Below are positions 1 through 12,289 of a stretch of 64,000 nucleotides of DNA, piece by piece. Under the pieces are notes generated by a model, which was given only the letters and a program-made list of their open reading frames with translations, did no database searches and had not been told where the DNA came from. Within the stretch, counting starts at the first letter, position 1. Each line of letters starts with the position of its first letter. Position numbers and translations under genes: made by a program. Origin of the DNA: Prorocentrum cordatum. Its lineage: Eukaryota > Sar > Dinophyceae > Prorocentrales > Prorocentraceae. The DNA is taken from NCBI GenBank assembly GCA_963575745.1, contig CAUYUJ010014771.1:157501-221500 (forward strand), in the 5' to 3' direction.

Positions 1-2
1 GC

Positions 3-720
3 GTCTTGGGCCTCCCAGGAGAGCGTGTGGCTGCGAGGGAGTTCTATGCTTTCTACGTCATAAGCTTGTGGAACGAAGCCGCCCTGCACAAGGTCGGGGA
101 CCACGCGAAGAAAGGCCCAGACGACAACTCCTGGCAGAAGAAGGGCTGACGAGTTGTGTGGGTCCTCCTGCACCTCCGCGTGAACGTCCTCGTCAGCGGA
201 TCCAAGGACAGCACCGTCCGCGTGTGGGACATCGACAGAGGCACCTGCCTTACAGACGATGTCAAGGTAGCACACGAGGGCTACGGCGACGACACTGGAC
301 ATGGGCGAGAATGCGAAACAGTTCAATCTCAGCAGCGAGTACGCGGCGATATTGAAGCTGACCCACCTCTGGGACGGGAAGACGTTCGCGATCAGCTCGT
401 TCGACAGTGCCTGTGGCGTTGGAGGGCCGCCGACAACTCCGTGCTCGACGCATGCTTCGCCGTCGAGTCCCCCATCGCAGTCTGCTCCGCGGATTCGCTG
501 GTGGCGGTCGGGGGACTGGCGGAAGCGCGAGCGGACCAGGCACGTCCTCAAGGTCCGCGCCATGCCTCATGGCGCCTGCCGGCTGGACGGCCACCGCCTC
601 GTGGTGGCCGGAGGCGACGCGACGCTCAGGATCTTCGACTGGCGATCGGGCGCGGAGGTGCGGTTCACCCCGGAGGCCTTCGGGAAGACGGTCCGGACTC
701 TGGTTCTACGAGGTATTGGC
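3..720 (+). pseudogene. WD40-repeat protein fragment, 3' part, broken
   Basis: Several WD40-like blades can be read but not in one frame. The frame starting at base 3 gives plausible coding sequence to an in-frame TGA at 147-149. It then reopens in the same frame and gives LVSGSKDSTVRVWDIDRG near 190-245, a clear WD blade ending in the Trp-Asp signature. The next blade (THLWDGKTFAISSFDSA, about 360-410) is in another frame, the following stretch (about 440-530) returns to the first, and a last blade (LVVAGGDATLRIFDW, about 600-645) is shifted again. WD40 proteins are propeller scaffolds; the family is too broad to give a role. The gene must begin left of the window. The shifts may be mutations, short unrecognised introns, or assembly indels. 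Nothing coding is seen after about 720. Confidence 0.55.
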
Positions 721-2575
721 GTAAGCCAAACCAACCGAGAGGTATCATTGTGGCCTGGTTTCGGTTGCCTATGTAGCCAGTGTCTCGTACAACGCGCTGC
801 CCACGCGTTCAGCCCCGTTCCCACTGTCTTGGCCAAAGTCGGAAGACATGTGCTGCGTTCGTCAGTCTTTCATGCGAGGATGCCTTCCCGTGCTTCGCAT
901 GCCGCGCAGGGCCTTTTGGAAGTTGTTTGACTTTGTTTGCGGTCGTTGCGCGCAGTGCAGTTCTCGTGGGAAAGCATTTCTGGATTTTGCATTTGCGTCC
1001 GGGGGCTGCCGCGCTTGGCTGTTCTTGCGCGTGTCGATTGCCGTCTGAGCAGAATCAGCATCAACGAAAGATTGTTGCTGCCTCCTTCCTCCTCGATCCT
1101 CTCTGCCTCTTCCTATCAGGGTCTTTTCTGCCCATCCTCCTTTGCCCGAGCGCTTCGAAGTTTAGGCCCTTGAGGATCGAGGTTCGAAGTTTTTTGGCCT
1201 TCGGGGGCACTCCGCATCGCCACAGTTGGACGCAGCCCGAAAAGCTGGTGTGCTTGGTCCACGGGAGGGGTCTGGGGACCCTTTTAGCCGTTGCAGAAAC
1301 TGCGACTCAGGTCTGCCATGTGTTGGTTTTGTACGACGCTTCATGCGTGACATCTCGCAGACAAGTGCGTATCGATATGGGAACACAAGCGACTTTCACC
1401 GCCTCGGCGTGCGTAAAGGCCAGGAGGTTCGGGGGAGGAGGTCTCCGGGCGCCCTAGGCTTGGGGGAGGCGGGCCCGAGGCGCCCAGGGACCTTGCGGGT
1501 CCTTTTGGAGCTTTGTCGGACCGTCTGGGGGGCTTCGTGGGCCGTCCATGGGCCATAGTGGGCCGTCTTTAAAGGCCGCCCGGGGCCTTTTCGGAGGCAT
1601 CTGTCGTCGAAAGCGCGGACCCATCATCTTTTGCAGAAGGTCGCGGCTTCGGGAGCGCGGATCCGCTGCTTCAGAAGAGGAACACGGCCCCCGGTGGGGG
1701 GGATGCATGCGGCGGCGTGCTGCTCGGGGGGGGGGGGGGGGGCCGGTCTGAATAATTCATTCCATCGGTTATGTGGTGGACACTGTGTGTCGCACGCGCG
1801 ACGGGGGTAGCTCTGGGGGTCGCCAGTTGTTTGCCTGAGGGTGGTGGAAATGTCTGCGAAGTCTCGGCAACGGACTCTTCGGGAATGCAATTGTTCTAAT
1901 CTTTTTTGGGGGACGTCAGGTGTGTTACATGCATATGTCGGAAATTGTGTGTCCTTGTGTCCTTCTCGGGCGTGGCTGGCGGCTTCTCCGCGCACGACTT
2001 CACGACCAGGGGCGTGGTGGGCGGCAGCTTACCCAGCGTCTGGCACGCGGTGGACAGCGAGGCGCCGCCTGTCGGCCGCTCCCCAGGGGCGTTCGGCGCC
2101 CATCCCAAGAGCAGAAAGCGAGGTCCGCCATGATGTTGTCCGACAAGAGGCGGAGGAGGCGCTCGTCAGCTCCATTTGGGAGGTGTTCGGCGAGCCGCGG
2201 GTCACTGGAGCGGAGTTTCCTGCAACAGAGTTTGATGACCGATTGAGCCCTCAGTACGGCGGCGAACGGGCGCATCGGTATCGTTTTTCCTGGGACAGTG
2301 TTGGGATCACCCTCGCGTTTGGGGACGCTGAGTAAGGGCCCCATGCTCTCACGGTCTCAGTGTCGCAGCCTGTAGCCACCTCGCCCAGGTTGGTCTGACC
2401 CGCGGAGGGCTTCGCTCAGGGACACCGCGTAGGAGTCTCAAGGCGTCTCGGTTCACCTGTGACCCGAGGGCTGCGCCCAATCTCGGCCTCACAGACACCT
2501 CAGCATAACAGCATGGTTTCGCTGCTCTCACGCGTCGTGCGTGGACAGCTCCACTCGTTGTGCGAGGTGCGCGAT
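721..2575. other. No gene seen; GC-rich intergenic sequence
   Basis: Short overlapping open frames occur on both strands with no recognisable domain. A run of G lies at about 1729-1742. The stretch grades into the tetranucleotide array that follows. Confidence 0.5.
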
Positions 2576-3290
2576 GTGTATATGTATAAACAAATGTGTA
2601 TATACATACACACATATATATAGTTATATGAGTATATATATATATGTATACAATGTGTACACATGCGTGTATGTATGTGTTTATGAATGCATTGATTGAT
2701 GACTGTATGCAGGTATGAATGTGTGCATGTATGTCTATGGGTATTTGTGCGTGTGTGTGTCTGTATGCATGTGTGTATGTATGTGTGTATGCATGCATGT
2801 ATGTATGCATGCATGGATGTTTGTATAGACATGTAACTGTAGCCGTACGCACGTATGTATGTATGCATGCATGCTTGCATGGATGCATACAAGCACGCAT
2901 GCATGTATGTATGCATGAGTGTATATGTGTTCATTCAGTGTTGCATGTATGTATGTCTGTATGTATGTATGTGTGTATGTGTGTATGTATGTATGTATGT
3001 ACGTTTGTTTGTATGTATGTATGTATGTGAATGTGCGTATGTATACAGGTCTGCGTGTTTGCATGTGTGTGTGTCTGTACAGATGTACATGTGTATGTAT
3101 TTGTATGCATGCATGCTTGTATGTTTGTATGCATGTATGACTGTATGCATGTATGCATGTATGGATGGACGGACGGATGGATGATAGATGTATAGGTATG
3201 TATGTCTGTATGTCTGTATGTATGTCTGTATGTATGTATGTATGTATGTATGTATGTATGTGTGTATCTGCATGCACACACAGATATAAC
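2576..3290. repeat. Tetranucleotide array (ATGT/ATGC-type)
   Basis: Long degenerate run of ATGT, ATGC and GTGT units, opening with an AT dinucleotide stretch near 2620-2650 and ending near 3265. The periodicity keeps several frames open on both strands and produces Cys/Met/Val-rich or His/Thr/Tyr-rich artefact ORFs. No coding function is implied. Confidence 0.95.
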
Positions 3291-4387
3291 ACATGTTGAT
3301 TCGAGCGATCCACACCCGAGACCGCGAGTAGGGTTACCGAGGGAGCACCGGCCCATGGAGGCCTGATGGCCGCGGCATGCAGTCGTCATTCGTCGACTGC
3401 GTGAGGCGGATCTCCAGGGAGCCCTGGGACCCTCGGGGCGTGGCGGCCGCGGCATGCAGGGTGTACCAGTCGAGCCTGGAGCTTTGCATAAAATCTAGGA
3501 AGACCTCAACCTGCCTGGCATTGGGAACATCACGAGCAGACACACGCACACACTCGGAGGCGGGCCAGTTTAGACAACGGCGACTCCTTCCCGGCCCAAA
3601 TCCGCTCAAAGTCAATTCCTGGACCCGGACCCCTCTCCAAAGGGTCCATCCTGACTCGTTTTGGGAGGCGGATCCAGCTGTGGCGACGAGAGGCCTCCAG
3701 GAAGCCCAAAGCACGCCAGGGGGGCCCGACGGAGTCTCGACTGGCCATCCCCCGACACACTGTGGAGAATAATGAAGGCTAGAGAGATCAGCCGGTACGA
3801 GCGCGTCAAAGGTGAGCGTGAAGCAAAACGACACACACAGACCCCGACGTCATGGTTTTTGTTCACAGCGTCGACCCCCGAAGGTCTCGACCCATTCCTC
3901 AGGACCGGCTTGTCATTCTGAGCCGTGTTTTCTGACGGTCCCGAGGCCGGGCAAAGGGCCCCAAAGGCTGAAAATATGGGAAGACATTCCGTCGTGCTTT
4001 TGTGCTTGATCCGAGGGGGTCTGGGAAACGCGCACACGCCATCGCACGGCGGCGCCAGGAACGGGGGCTCCTGCGGCCGGGCTCGTTCCCGAGCGGCAGG
4101 GTGCGGGACGCGTCGGCGAGCTGCGGGCGGAGGCCGGAGAGCGCGCCCCTCCGATTTGTTTTCGTTTCGTTCCTTCCGCTGCATGTTTCGGGCATGTTTC
4201 GTATCATCCTCCCTCCACCTTCCGACCTCCGCGGAAGGTGCGGAAGGTGTTGCATGTCTTCAGATACCTTGAAATGTCTTGGGATGTCTCGAATGTCTTT
4301 GGATGGCTTGTTGGTTTGCCTTTCCTGAAGTTCGTTATGTCACAAACTATTGACGCTTCGCGTAGCCCCACCAGCACATCCAGAAAC
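3291..4387. other. No gene seen; unique sequence with one dispersed repeat
   Basis: No domain is recognised in any frame. The block 3815-4025 belongs to a dispersed repeat family annotated separately. A short motif CCGCGGCATGCAG occurs twice, near 3371 and 3450. Confidence 0.5.
3815..4025 (+). repeat. Dispersed ~200-bp repeat, copy 1 of 3
   Basis: Matches 63187-63387 and 63887-64000 by eye. Shared landmarks in order are GTCGACCCC, a CCGGGACCG-like block, TCC/TTCTGAGCCGT, GGTCCCGAGGCC, GGGCCCC, a GAAAAT block, and a closing GAGGGGGTCT. Unidentified interspersed repeat; no coding capacity seen. Confidence 0.7.
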
Positions 4388-4421
<34 letters not shown>

Positions 4422-4805
4422 CTGATGATGTTGATGATGATGATGATGCTGATGCTGATGCTGATGATGATGATGCTGATGATGATGCCGCTGATGATGT
4501 TGGTGATGGTGATGGTGATGGTGATGGTGGTGATGATGATTGTGGTGGTGATGGTGATGATGCTGATAAAGATGATGATTTTGATGATGGTGATGCTAGT
4601 TGCAATGCTGATAATGGTGATGATGAGGAGGAAGAGGTTTTATGATTGTGGTGATGATGATGAGGATGATGATTACGATGATGTGTTCATGCTGATGATG
4701 GTGAGTATGATGATGATGATGATGATGATGGTGATGACGATGATGATGATGATGATGATGATGATGGTGATGATGGTGATGATGATGTTGCTGATTCTAG
4801 TGGTG
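4388..4805. repeat. GAT trinucleotide array
   Basis: Nearly continuous GAT units with GCT and GGT variants. It reads as poly-Asp in one frame and poly-Met in another, a trinucleotide array artefact rather than a protein. Confidence 0.95.
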
Positions 4806-5016
4806 GTGATGAGGGAGCAAAAGCATAAACAAGCCCACACCCACAGGTGAATATACATACACATATACATACATATATATATATGTACAGACACATCTAT
4901 ATATACATATCAGAGTGAGGGGGGCTGAACCGAATGGTCATTCACTGTCCCTGGGTGCGTGGCTGAAGTGGAATTCCGCGATGCGGATTATTGTTGTTGT
5001 TGGTGGTGGTGGCGTT

Positions 5017-5055
<39 letters not shown>

Positions 5056-5096
5056 GAACATTATTTCTTCTTAAGAATAATTATTGTTGGGACCCC

Positions 5097-5441
5097 GTTC
5101 TCACCAGTGCCAGGGTTTTCATAGGAGGCGGGCAATACCCCCACTTTGTGGGGGGGCCGGTTCAAGCTCTACCAAATTTACAAACGACTCTTCGCCACCA
5201 ATGCGGGACACATTCGTTTTTTCTTCGCGCGCGCACGCCGTCGTCGTCGGCCGCGGGGCACTGAGTAGTAGCCACGGTCGTCCGCATGCCACGAAGTGAA
5301 GTGTCCGAACGTCATAGGGCGGGAAGCTGGGTGTGGGTGGTGGCGAAGAGTCGTTTGGAAATTTGGTAGAGCTTGAACCGGCCCCCCCACAAAGTGGGGG
5401 TATTGCCCGCCTCCTATGAAAACCCTGGCACTGGTGAGAAC
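5097..5441. repeat. Foldback: ~104-bp inverted repeat arms
   Basis: Bases 5097-5200 are a near-perfect reverse complement of 5338-5441, with a 137-bp spacer. The right arm and spacer match the equivalent part of each 770-bp unit downstream. The left arm therefore replaced the normal left part of a unit with an inverted copy of its right part. The structure could form a long hairpin. Confidence 0.85.
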
Positions 5442-5451
5442 GGAGTGTCCC

Positions 5452-7779
5452 CACGTGCTAGTAATTGTTGAACATTATTACTTCTAAAGAATAATTATTG
5501 TTGGGCCCCTGGTGCACGACCCCCCCGCCGCGCCTAGGCCGCAGCCTCATTTTCATCATTTTCGTGAGGAAGTCTCAGGCAAAACGGGTTGGTCCGGATC
5601 CGGTTGTGTTGTTACGATCGGTTTTCCCTTGCAAAAAATAAGCTAAAGTGGACATTTCTTGTTCTAACATAACCAAACTTCAAGAATCCCTTGCAAAAAA
5701 TAAGGTAAAGTGGACATTCGCGCGCGCAAGACGAAATCCTTCCAAAACCTTAGTTTTCGTAGCGATTTTAACATAAAAACATCAAAAAACCAATGGTTTT
5801 TCAAACAAAAATGTCAAAATTTCATCCCGCGCGCTCTTGCGGATTCGTAGGAAACCCAACACTTTTTAAACATTTCTGTCAAACGGGCTTTTGCGAGCAA
5901 CTTTTTCGAACTTCTGCAACAACGGTTGCGCACCTGCCAGGGCCATCATCCCTGTCAAATAATACCATGCGGGACACATTCGTTTTTTCTTCGCGCGCGC
6001 ACGCCGTCGTCGTCGGCCGCGGGGCCCTGAATAGTAGCCACGGTCGTCCGCATGCCACGAAGTGAAGTGTCCGAACGTCATAGGGCGGGAAGCTGGGTGT
6101 GGGTGGTGGCGAAGAGTCGTTTGGAAATTTGGTAGAGCTTGAACCGGCCCCCCCACAAAGTGGGGGTATTGCCCGCCTCCTATGAAAACCCTGGCACTGG
6201 TGAGAACGGAGTGTCCCCACGTGCTAGTAATTGTTGTTGTTGAATATTATTTACTTCTAAAGAATAATTATTGTTGGGCCCCCTGGTGCACGCCCCCCTC
6301 GCCGCGCCTAGGCCGCAGCCACGTTTTCATCATTTTCGTGAGGAAGCCTCAGGCAAAACGATGTGATCCAGATCCGGTTGTTTTGTTGAATCCGCTTTCC
6401 CTTGCAAAAAACACTATAAAATGACATTTCTTGTTCTAACATATCCAAACTTCAAGAATCCCTTGCAAAAAATAAGGTAAAGTGGACATTCGCGCGCGCA
6501 AGACGAAATCCTTCCAAAACCTTAGTTTTCGTAGCGATTTTAACATAAAAACATCAAAAAACAAATGGTTTTTCAAAAAAAAAATGTCAAAATTTCATCC
6601 CGCGCGCTCTTGCGGATTCGTAGGAAACCCAACACTTTTTAAACATTTCTGTCAAACGGGCTTTTGCGAGCAACTTTTTCGAACTTCTGCAACAACGGTT
6701 GCGCACCTGCCAGGGCCATCATCCCTGTCAAATAATACCATGCGGGACACATTCGTTTTTTCTTCGCGCGCGCACGCCGTCGTCGTCGGCCGCGGGGCCC
6801 TGAATAGTAGCCACGGTCGTCCGCATGCCACGAAGTGAAGTGTCCGAACGTCATAGGGCGGGAAGCTGGGTGTGGGTGGTGGCGAAGAGTCGTTTGGAAA
6901 TTTGGTAGAGCTTGAACCGGCCCCCCCACAAAGTGGGGGTATTGCCCGCCTCCTATGAAAACCCTGGCACTGGTGAGAACGGAGTGTCCCCACGTGCTAG
7001 TAATTGTTGTTGTTGTTGTTGTTGTTGAACATTATTTCTTCTTAAGAATGATTATTGTTGGGGCCCCTGGTGCACGACCCTCCCGCCGCGCCTAGGCCGC
7101 AGCCTCATTTTCATCAGTTTCGTGAGGAAGTCTCAGACAAAACGGGGGAGTCCGGATCCGGTTGTGTTGTTACGATCGGTTTTCCCTTGCAAAAAATAAG
7201 CTAAAGTGGACATTTCTTGTTCTAACATAACCAAACTTCAAGAATCCCTTGCAAAAAAACAAGGTAAAGTGGACATTCGCGCGCGCAAGACGAAATCCTT
7301 CCAAAACCTTAGTTTTCGTAGCGATTTTAACATAAAAACATCAAAAAACAAATGGTTTCTTCAAACAAAAATTGACAAAATTTCATCCCGCGCGCTCTTG
7401 CGGATTCGTAGGAAACCCAACACTTTTTAAACATTTCTGTCAAACGGGCTTTTGCGAGCAACTTTTTCGAACTTCTGCAACAACGGTTGCGCACCTGCCA
7501 GGGCCATCATCCCTGTCAAATAATACCATGCGGGACACATTCGTTTTTTCTTCGCGCGCGCACGCCGTCGTCGTCGGCCGCGGGGCCCTGAATAGTAGCC
7601 ACGGTCGTCCGCATGCCACGAAGTGAAGTGTCCGAACGTCATAGGGCGGGAAGCTGGGTGTGGGTGGTGGCGAAGAGTCGTTTGGAAATTTGGTAGAGCT
7701 TGAACCGGCCCCCCCACAAAGTGGGGGTATTGCCCGCCTCCTATGAAAACCCTGGCACTGGTGAGAACGGTGTGCCCCC
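5452..7779 (+). repeat. Three tandem ~770-bp units
   Basis: The junction motif CACGTGCTAGTAATTG recurs at 5452, 6218 and 6991, with a variant near 7779, giving periods of about 766, 773 and 788 bp. Each unit begins with a GTT tract of different length, then an AT-rich palindrome around TTCTTAAGAA, a CCTTGCAAAAAA block, and the GCGGGACACATTCG block. Short ORFs repeat identically in each unit but match nothing recognised. Confidence 0.9.
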
Positions 7780-7896
7780 GCGTGCTAGTAATTGTTGTTG
7801 TTGTTGTTGTTGTTGTTGCTGTGTTTGTGTGTTGTTTGTTGTATGTTGCTAGTTGTTTGTTACGTGTTGTCTGTTGTTTGTTGCTTCTTGTTTGTT

Positions 7897-8692
7897 GTTG
7901 TCGTCGTCCCACCCGCGACCCGCCCCGCGACCCACCCGCGACCCACCCTGCGTCCCACCCGCGACCCACCCGCGACCCGCCCAGCGACCCGCCCGCGACC
8001 CGTCCCGAGACCTCCCCGGCGACCCACCCGCGACCCACCGGCGACCCACCCGCGACCCACCCCGCGACCCACCCGCGACCCACCCGCGACCCACCCCGCG
8101 ACTCACCCGCAACCCACCCCGCGACCCACCCGCGACCCACCCGCGACCCACCCCGCGACCCGCCCGCGACCCGTCCCGAGACCTCCCCCGCGACCCGCCC
8201 GCGACCCATCGGCGACCCACCCCGCGACCCACCCCGCGATCCACCCCGCGACCCACCCGCGACCCGCCCGCGACCCACCCCGCGACCCGCCCGCGCACCC
8301 GCCGGACCCACCCGCGACCCACCGCGACACCCGCGACCCACCGCGACCCACCGCTACCCGCCCCCCGCCCAGCCCCACCCGCGACCCTCCCCGCGACCCA
8401 CCCCGACCCATCGACCCACCCGCGACCCACCCGCGACCCACCCGCGACCCACCCGCGTCCCCGCCCGACCCCCCCGCGCCACCCGCGACCCACCCCGGCC
8501 ACCTCGCGACCCCGCCGCCCCCGACCCCCACGCGACCCACCCGCGACCCACCCGCGACCCACCCGCGACCCACCCGCGACCCACCCGCGACCCCACCCCG
8601 AGACTCCCCGCGACCCACCCGCGACCCGTCCCGATACTCACCCGCAACCCACCCCGCGACCCACCCGCGACCCGCCCAGCGACCCACCCAAA
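7897..8692 (+). repeat. 9-bp minisatellite CGACCCACC, array 1
   Basis: Tandem CGACCCACC with CGACCCGCC variants; an occasional inserted C changes phase. A GTT-rich tract (about 7792-7900) precedes it. Related arrays lie at 14081-14412 and, in reverse orientation, at 47213-47362. Pro/Arg/Thr-rich ORFs on + and Gly/Arg/Val-rich ORFs on - result from the repeat. Confidence 0.95.
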
Positions 8693-8940
8693 ATTTTTGG
8701 CGCCTGCGGCGGGCTTCTTTTGCATTCGTTCCAGGTGGAGAACCTGCGACCCACCCGCGACCCAAACCGCGATCAGTGTACAACTCAAAACTTTCGGCGC
8801 TTGCGGCGGGCTGTGTTTGAATTTTTCCCAGGTGGAGGTGGACAGCCCGCGACCCACCCGCGACCCAAACTACGTTCACTGAACAAACCAAAATTTCGGC
8901 GCCTGCGGCGGGTTTCTTTTGCATTCGTTCCAGGTGGTCG
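8686..8940 (+). repeat. ~100-bp repeat, three units
   Basis: Units start near 8688, 8784 and 8887. Each has CAAAA..TTTCGGCGCC, then GCGGCGGG, then a TTCGTTCCAGGTGG-like end. They are separated by short stretches of the 9-bp minisatellite. The same set follows the array in composite copy 2 (about 14412-14670). Confidence 0.85.
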
Positions 8941-9004
8941 TCGTCGTCGCCGTCGCCGTCGCCGCCGCCGCCGCCGCGGCCGCCGCCATCGCCGTCGCCG
9001 CCGC

Positions 9005-9045
<41 letters not shown>

Positions 9046-9485
9046 CCCCGCCCCACCCCCCCGGCGCGCGCGCGCTCCGCGGAGGAGGGGGGGAGGAGTT
9101 GGGCGAGGAGCAGGAGGAGGAAAAGGACGACGACGACGACGACGACGACGAGTACAAGGACGAAGAGGAGGCCGACGACGAGGGCGAGGAGGAAAAGGAG
9201 GAGGGACGGAGGGGAACGACGAGAAAGGAGGGAGGAGGAGGGGGAGGAGGAGGACGACGACGACGGAAAGGAGGAGGGGGGAGGATCGGGATGGGGGAGG
9301 AAGAGGAGGAGGAGGAGGAGGAGAGGAGGAGGAGAGGCACCAGGAAAAGGAGGAAGAGGAGGAGGAGGTGGAGGAGGACGAGGCCGACGACGACGACGAT
9401 GAGGACGAGGACGCGGACGCGGAAGAGGAGGAGGAGGAGCAGGAGGAGGAGCAGGAGGAGGAGGAGGAGGAGGAGGAGGAGGGCG
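8937..9485. repeat. GTC/GCC triplets then purine-rich GAG/GAC/GGA stretch
   Basis: Trinucleotide low complexity to about 9052, a short GC-rich hinge with alternating CG, then a strongly purine-rich + strand to 9485. All long ORFs here are compositional artefacts. Confidence 0.9.
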
Positions 9486-9599
9486 CCATCGACAGGGAAG
9501 GTGAGGGCCACGAGGTCCGCCGGCTCGACGCCCGCGTCGCCCGCGCCCGCCCCCTCACTCTTCTCCGCAATTGCGGGGTGCTACGTAGAAGTATTATGC

Positions 9600-9964
9600 G
9601 TGTGCGGATACGTATAACCTGGGTTTGAGGCCCACGGGGGGTCCAGCTTCATTCCCCCACGGGAGGCTTCAGGGGACACCATCGCTCACAGACCGCCCAA
9701 GACAGCTCCCACTTGAGAGAGCTCCGAGACCGCTGAAGACTCCCGACGGCTCCAGAGGCCTCCATAAGAAGCCTCAAGAGGGACGAAAGAGCGTCCGAAG
9801 GTGGCTTCAGGACGCCCGAGACGCTCCCGCGGAGGGCCCCCGGATGGCAAAAACGCCGTTTGATTATTGTTCCTGGCCCCTGTGTCTGGGATTCTCGTTT
9901 TGAATCGACTACTGCGGTTGCGACTCCTCCTCATCCTTCCTGCCCCCTCCTGCGCTGCACCCCC
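9600..9964. other. No gene seen
   Basis: Unique-looking spacer between composite copy 1 and the ~103-bp satellite. No domain in any frame. Confidence 0.5.
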
Positions 9965-10850
9965 CCCGGGCTGCGAATTGCGCAACTGTCGCCACTTTCG
10001 TGGGCTCACGGGAGTCTCGGTGGAGGCGGGGGCCACGCGGACCCACTTGGAGCAAAGCTGCCCCCCGGGTGGCTGCGACTTGCGCAACCGTCGCCACTTT
10101 CGTGGGATCTTGGGAGGTCCAGCGGAGTCGGGGGCGGAGTCGGGGGCCACGCGAATCCATTGAGAACCTCGCTGCTCCCTGTGTGACTGCAAACTGTGCA
10201 ACCGTCGCCACTTTCGTGGGCTCCTGGGAGGTCCAGCGGAGTCGGGGGCCACACGGACCTGTCTGGAACCTCGCTGCTCTTTGGGTGGCTGCGAACTTTG
10301 CAACCTTGACAATTTTCGTTGGTTCCCGGGAGGTCCAGTGGAGTCGGGGGCAACGCGGATCCACTGGGGACCTCGCTGCTCCCTAAGTGGTTGAGAACTG
10401 CGCAACCGTCGCCACTTCCATGGGCTCCTGGGATGTCAAGCGGAATCGTGGGCCACGCGGGTTAGTTGGGGACCTCGCTGCGCGTTGGGTGGCTGCGATC
10501 TGCGCAACCGTCACTACTTCGTGGGCCCCTGGGAGGTCCAGTGGAGTCGGGGCCACGCGGATCCATTTGGAACCTCGTTGCTCCCCGAGAGGCTGCGAGC
10601 CGTGCAAACGTCACCATTTTCGTGGGGGTCTTGGGAGATCCAGCGGACTCGGGGGCCATACGGACCTGTCTGGAACCTCGCTGCTCTTTGGGTGGCTGCG
10701 AACTGTGCAACCGTCACCACTTTCGTGGACTCCTTGGAGGCAGCCGTCAAGGGCCACGCAGATTCAATGGGGACCTCGCGCCTCCCTCGAGTGCTGCGAA
10801 CGGCGCAACCGTCACCATTTTCGTGGGCTCCAGGGCGGCACGGCGGAGGT
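9965..10850 (+). repeat. ~103-bp satellite, about nine units
   Basis: The motif CAACCGTCGCCACTTTCGTG or close variants recurs near 9978, 10082, 10197, 10297, 10400, 10500, 10600, 10706 and 10803. Each unit also carries a GGGAGGTCCAGYGGAGTCGG block and a CTCGCTGCTCCC block. Units are diverged and differ by small indels. The spacing is not that of a CRISPR, because the whole unit is conserved rather than short repeats between unique spacers. Confidence 0.9.
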
Positions 10851-12289
10851 GATGGCAGCGCAGATTTTGCATATCTGGCGATGTGTTCTTTTGTATGGAG
10901 CGTTCATGAAAATATTCGCTCCGCGTGGAGAAAGGGTTGGGTACGTCCCAGGTAATGAGGAATACGTTCGTTTTTAGCAGATTCGCTCTGTCGGGCTGCA
11001 CGCGGTGACCGCGTCCACGACGGACCGATAGACCCCCGATGCCTCCCCAAAACGGCCTGGAAACCGTCGCAGAAGCCTCGGGGGTTGTCATAGGGATATC
11101 TCCGCGGTTGTTGTGCCGTCTTGGGGCACTCTTGGTGCGGTCTTCTGGACCTCTTGGGGGCGATTTTGTAGCGGCTCGGCCGTCTTTGGACCAGCTTGGG
11201 CCTTGCTTGCCGCCTCGAGGCTGTTAGACTTTCTTGGGCTGCTCGAGACACGAGCAGGTGAGAAAGGGGAAAGCAGTCAAACGCTTAAAACAATCAGTGG
11301 GTTGGTGGTCAGGCTTTTCTGGAAGCTTCGGCCCCCCTCCAGGTCATCTTGGCTGTCTTGGAGGGGCATGTTGCCAACTTGGAGGCTTCCTGGGACCCTC
11401 GTGCCATCTCGGAGGCCATTTGTGGCCGCCTTGGGCCGTTTGGGCCCGTCTTGAGGATCAGATTGGGCCATACTGGTTGTCAGGGTGCCAGCTGTCTTGA
11501 TGTTGGGTGCTCTGTGCGGCGGCGGCGGACGGGCCGAGAGCCACAAGGAAATTTCTAAAAGGGGCCAACCGTGCTATACAATTGTGGCAGGCCGTGCACC
11601 TCTCTTGCAAGCAACAGGGGGCGACGGATCGAAGACGCCTGAGGCGAGTCACCGCCGCCCCCTGCCTCTTGGAAAGTGCCTATGCGCCTATCCGTTGGGA
11701 GAGTTTGGGCAAGCGTTTGGAGTGCGTGTTCCCCCAGCCGTTGTAAACGCAAGTTTGGGAACATGGGATGGCCTCTGGGGGGGCTTCTCGTAGTATTTTG
11801 GGGACTTCGTTGGAGCCTCTTGAACATCTCTGGTGTGCCTCCGGGGAGCGCGGAGCACAAGTGATCAAATTTGTAGGCTCAAGCCGGGAATCGCCGGGCG
11901 CGGTTCTCGTTCGGACGTGGCCTGCGAGTGGGTAACCCCTAAGGGTCTTTAGTTTCGTTTCCCCCCACTGTTTCTCTCGGCGGGGGGAGAACAACATCGT
12001 CCCACCTCTTCCTCCTGCTCCTCCTCCTCCTCTTCCTCCTCCTCGTCCTCCTCCTCCTGCTCCCCAATCATAATCGTGGTCGTCGTCGTCGTCGTTGTCG
12101 CGCGGCGAGTGCCGCGGAGGAATCGCTGATTTCCGCTACTGGTGGGGCTCCAGTCTGTGAATAAGGGCGTCAAGTTGAGAATTGAGTTTCCAGTGTTGGT
12201 GTGGTCCAAGAACCCTTCAGGGTGAGCAATGTCTAAAACATGTCTCTGTGTGTGTCTAGCCTCAGTCAGTATTTAAGAAACCCTGCCCG
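10851..12289. other. No gene seen; unique sequence, CCT-rich stretch
   Basis: Only short, unrecognised ORFs. A pyrimidine triplet tract (CCT/CTC) lies at about 12003-12060. G-rich phrases of the type GGCCGTCTTGGG recur here, as they do elsewhere in the window. Confidence 0.5.

Larger units (their letters stand above)
4910..9587 (+). repeat. Composite repeat element, copy 1 (long form)
   Basis: Shares its left end (4910-5000) and right end (about 9487-9587) with 13942-15360. The left end runs from TCAGAGTG to GATGCGGATTATTG. The right end runs from GGGCGCCATCGACAGGGAAG to CGCAATTGCGGGGTG. Internal order is a GTT tract, a 9-bp minisatellite, a ~100-bp repeat, GCC/GTC triplets, and a purine-rich GAG/GAC stretch. 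This copy carries an extra block (about 5000-7780) of foldback and 770-bp tandem units that copy 2 lacks. No transposase or other enzyme is encoded. Confidence 0.8.

Noticed and set aside
2349-3455. Several 100-190-codon frames on both strands rich in Cys/Met/Val or His/Thr/Tyr
   Set aside because: The ATGT/ATGC array lacks stops in several frames; no protein signal.
7853-9628. 591-codon open frame on + through the composite element
   Set aside because: It runs through a 9-bp minisatellite, triplets and a purine tract. Equally long frames exist on the other strand and no domain is present.
9965-10850. Possible CRISPR-like array
   Set aside because: The whole ~103-bp unit is conserved; no short repeats with unique spacers and no cas genes.
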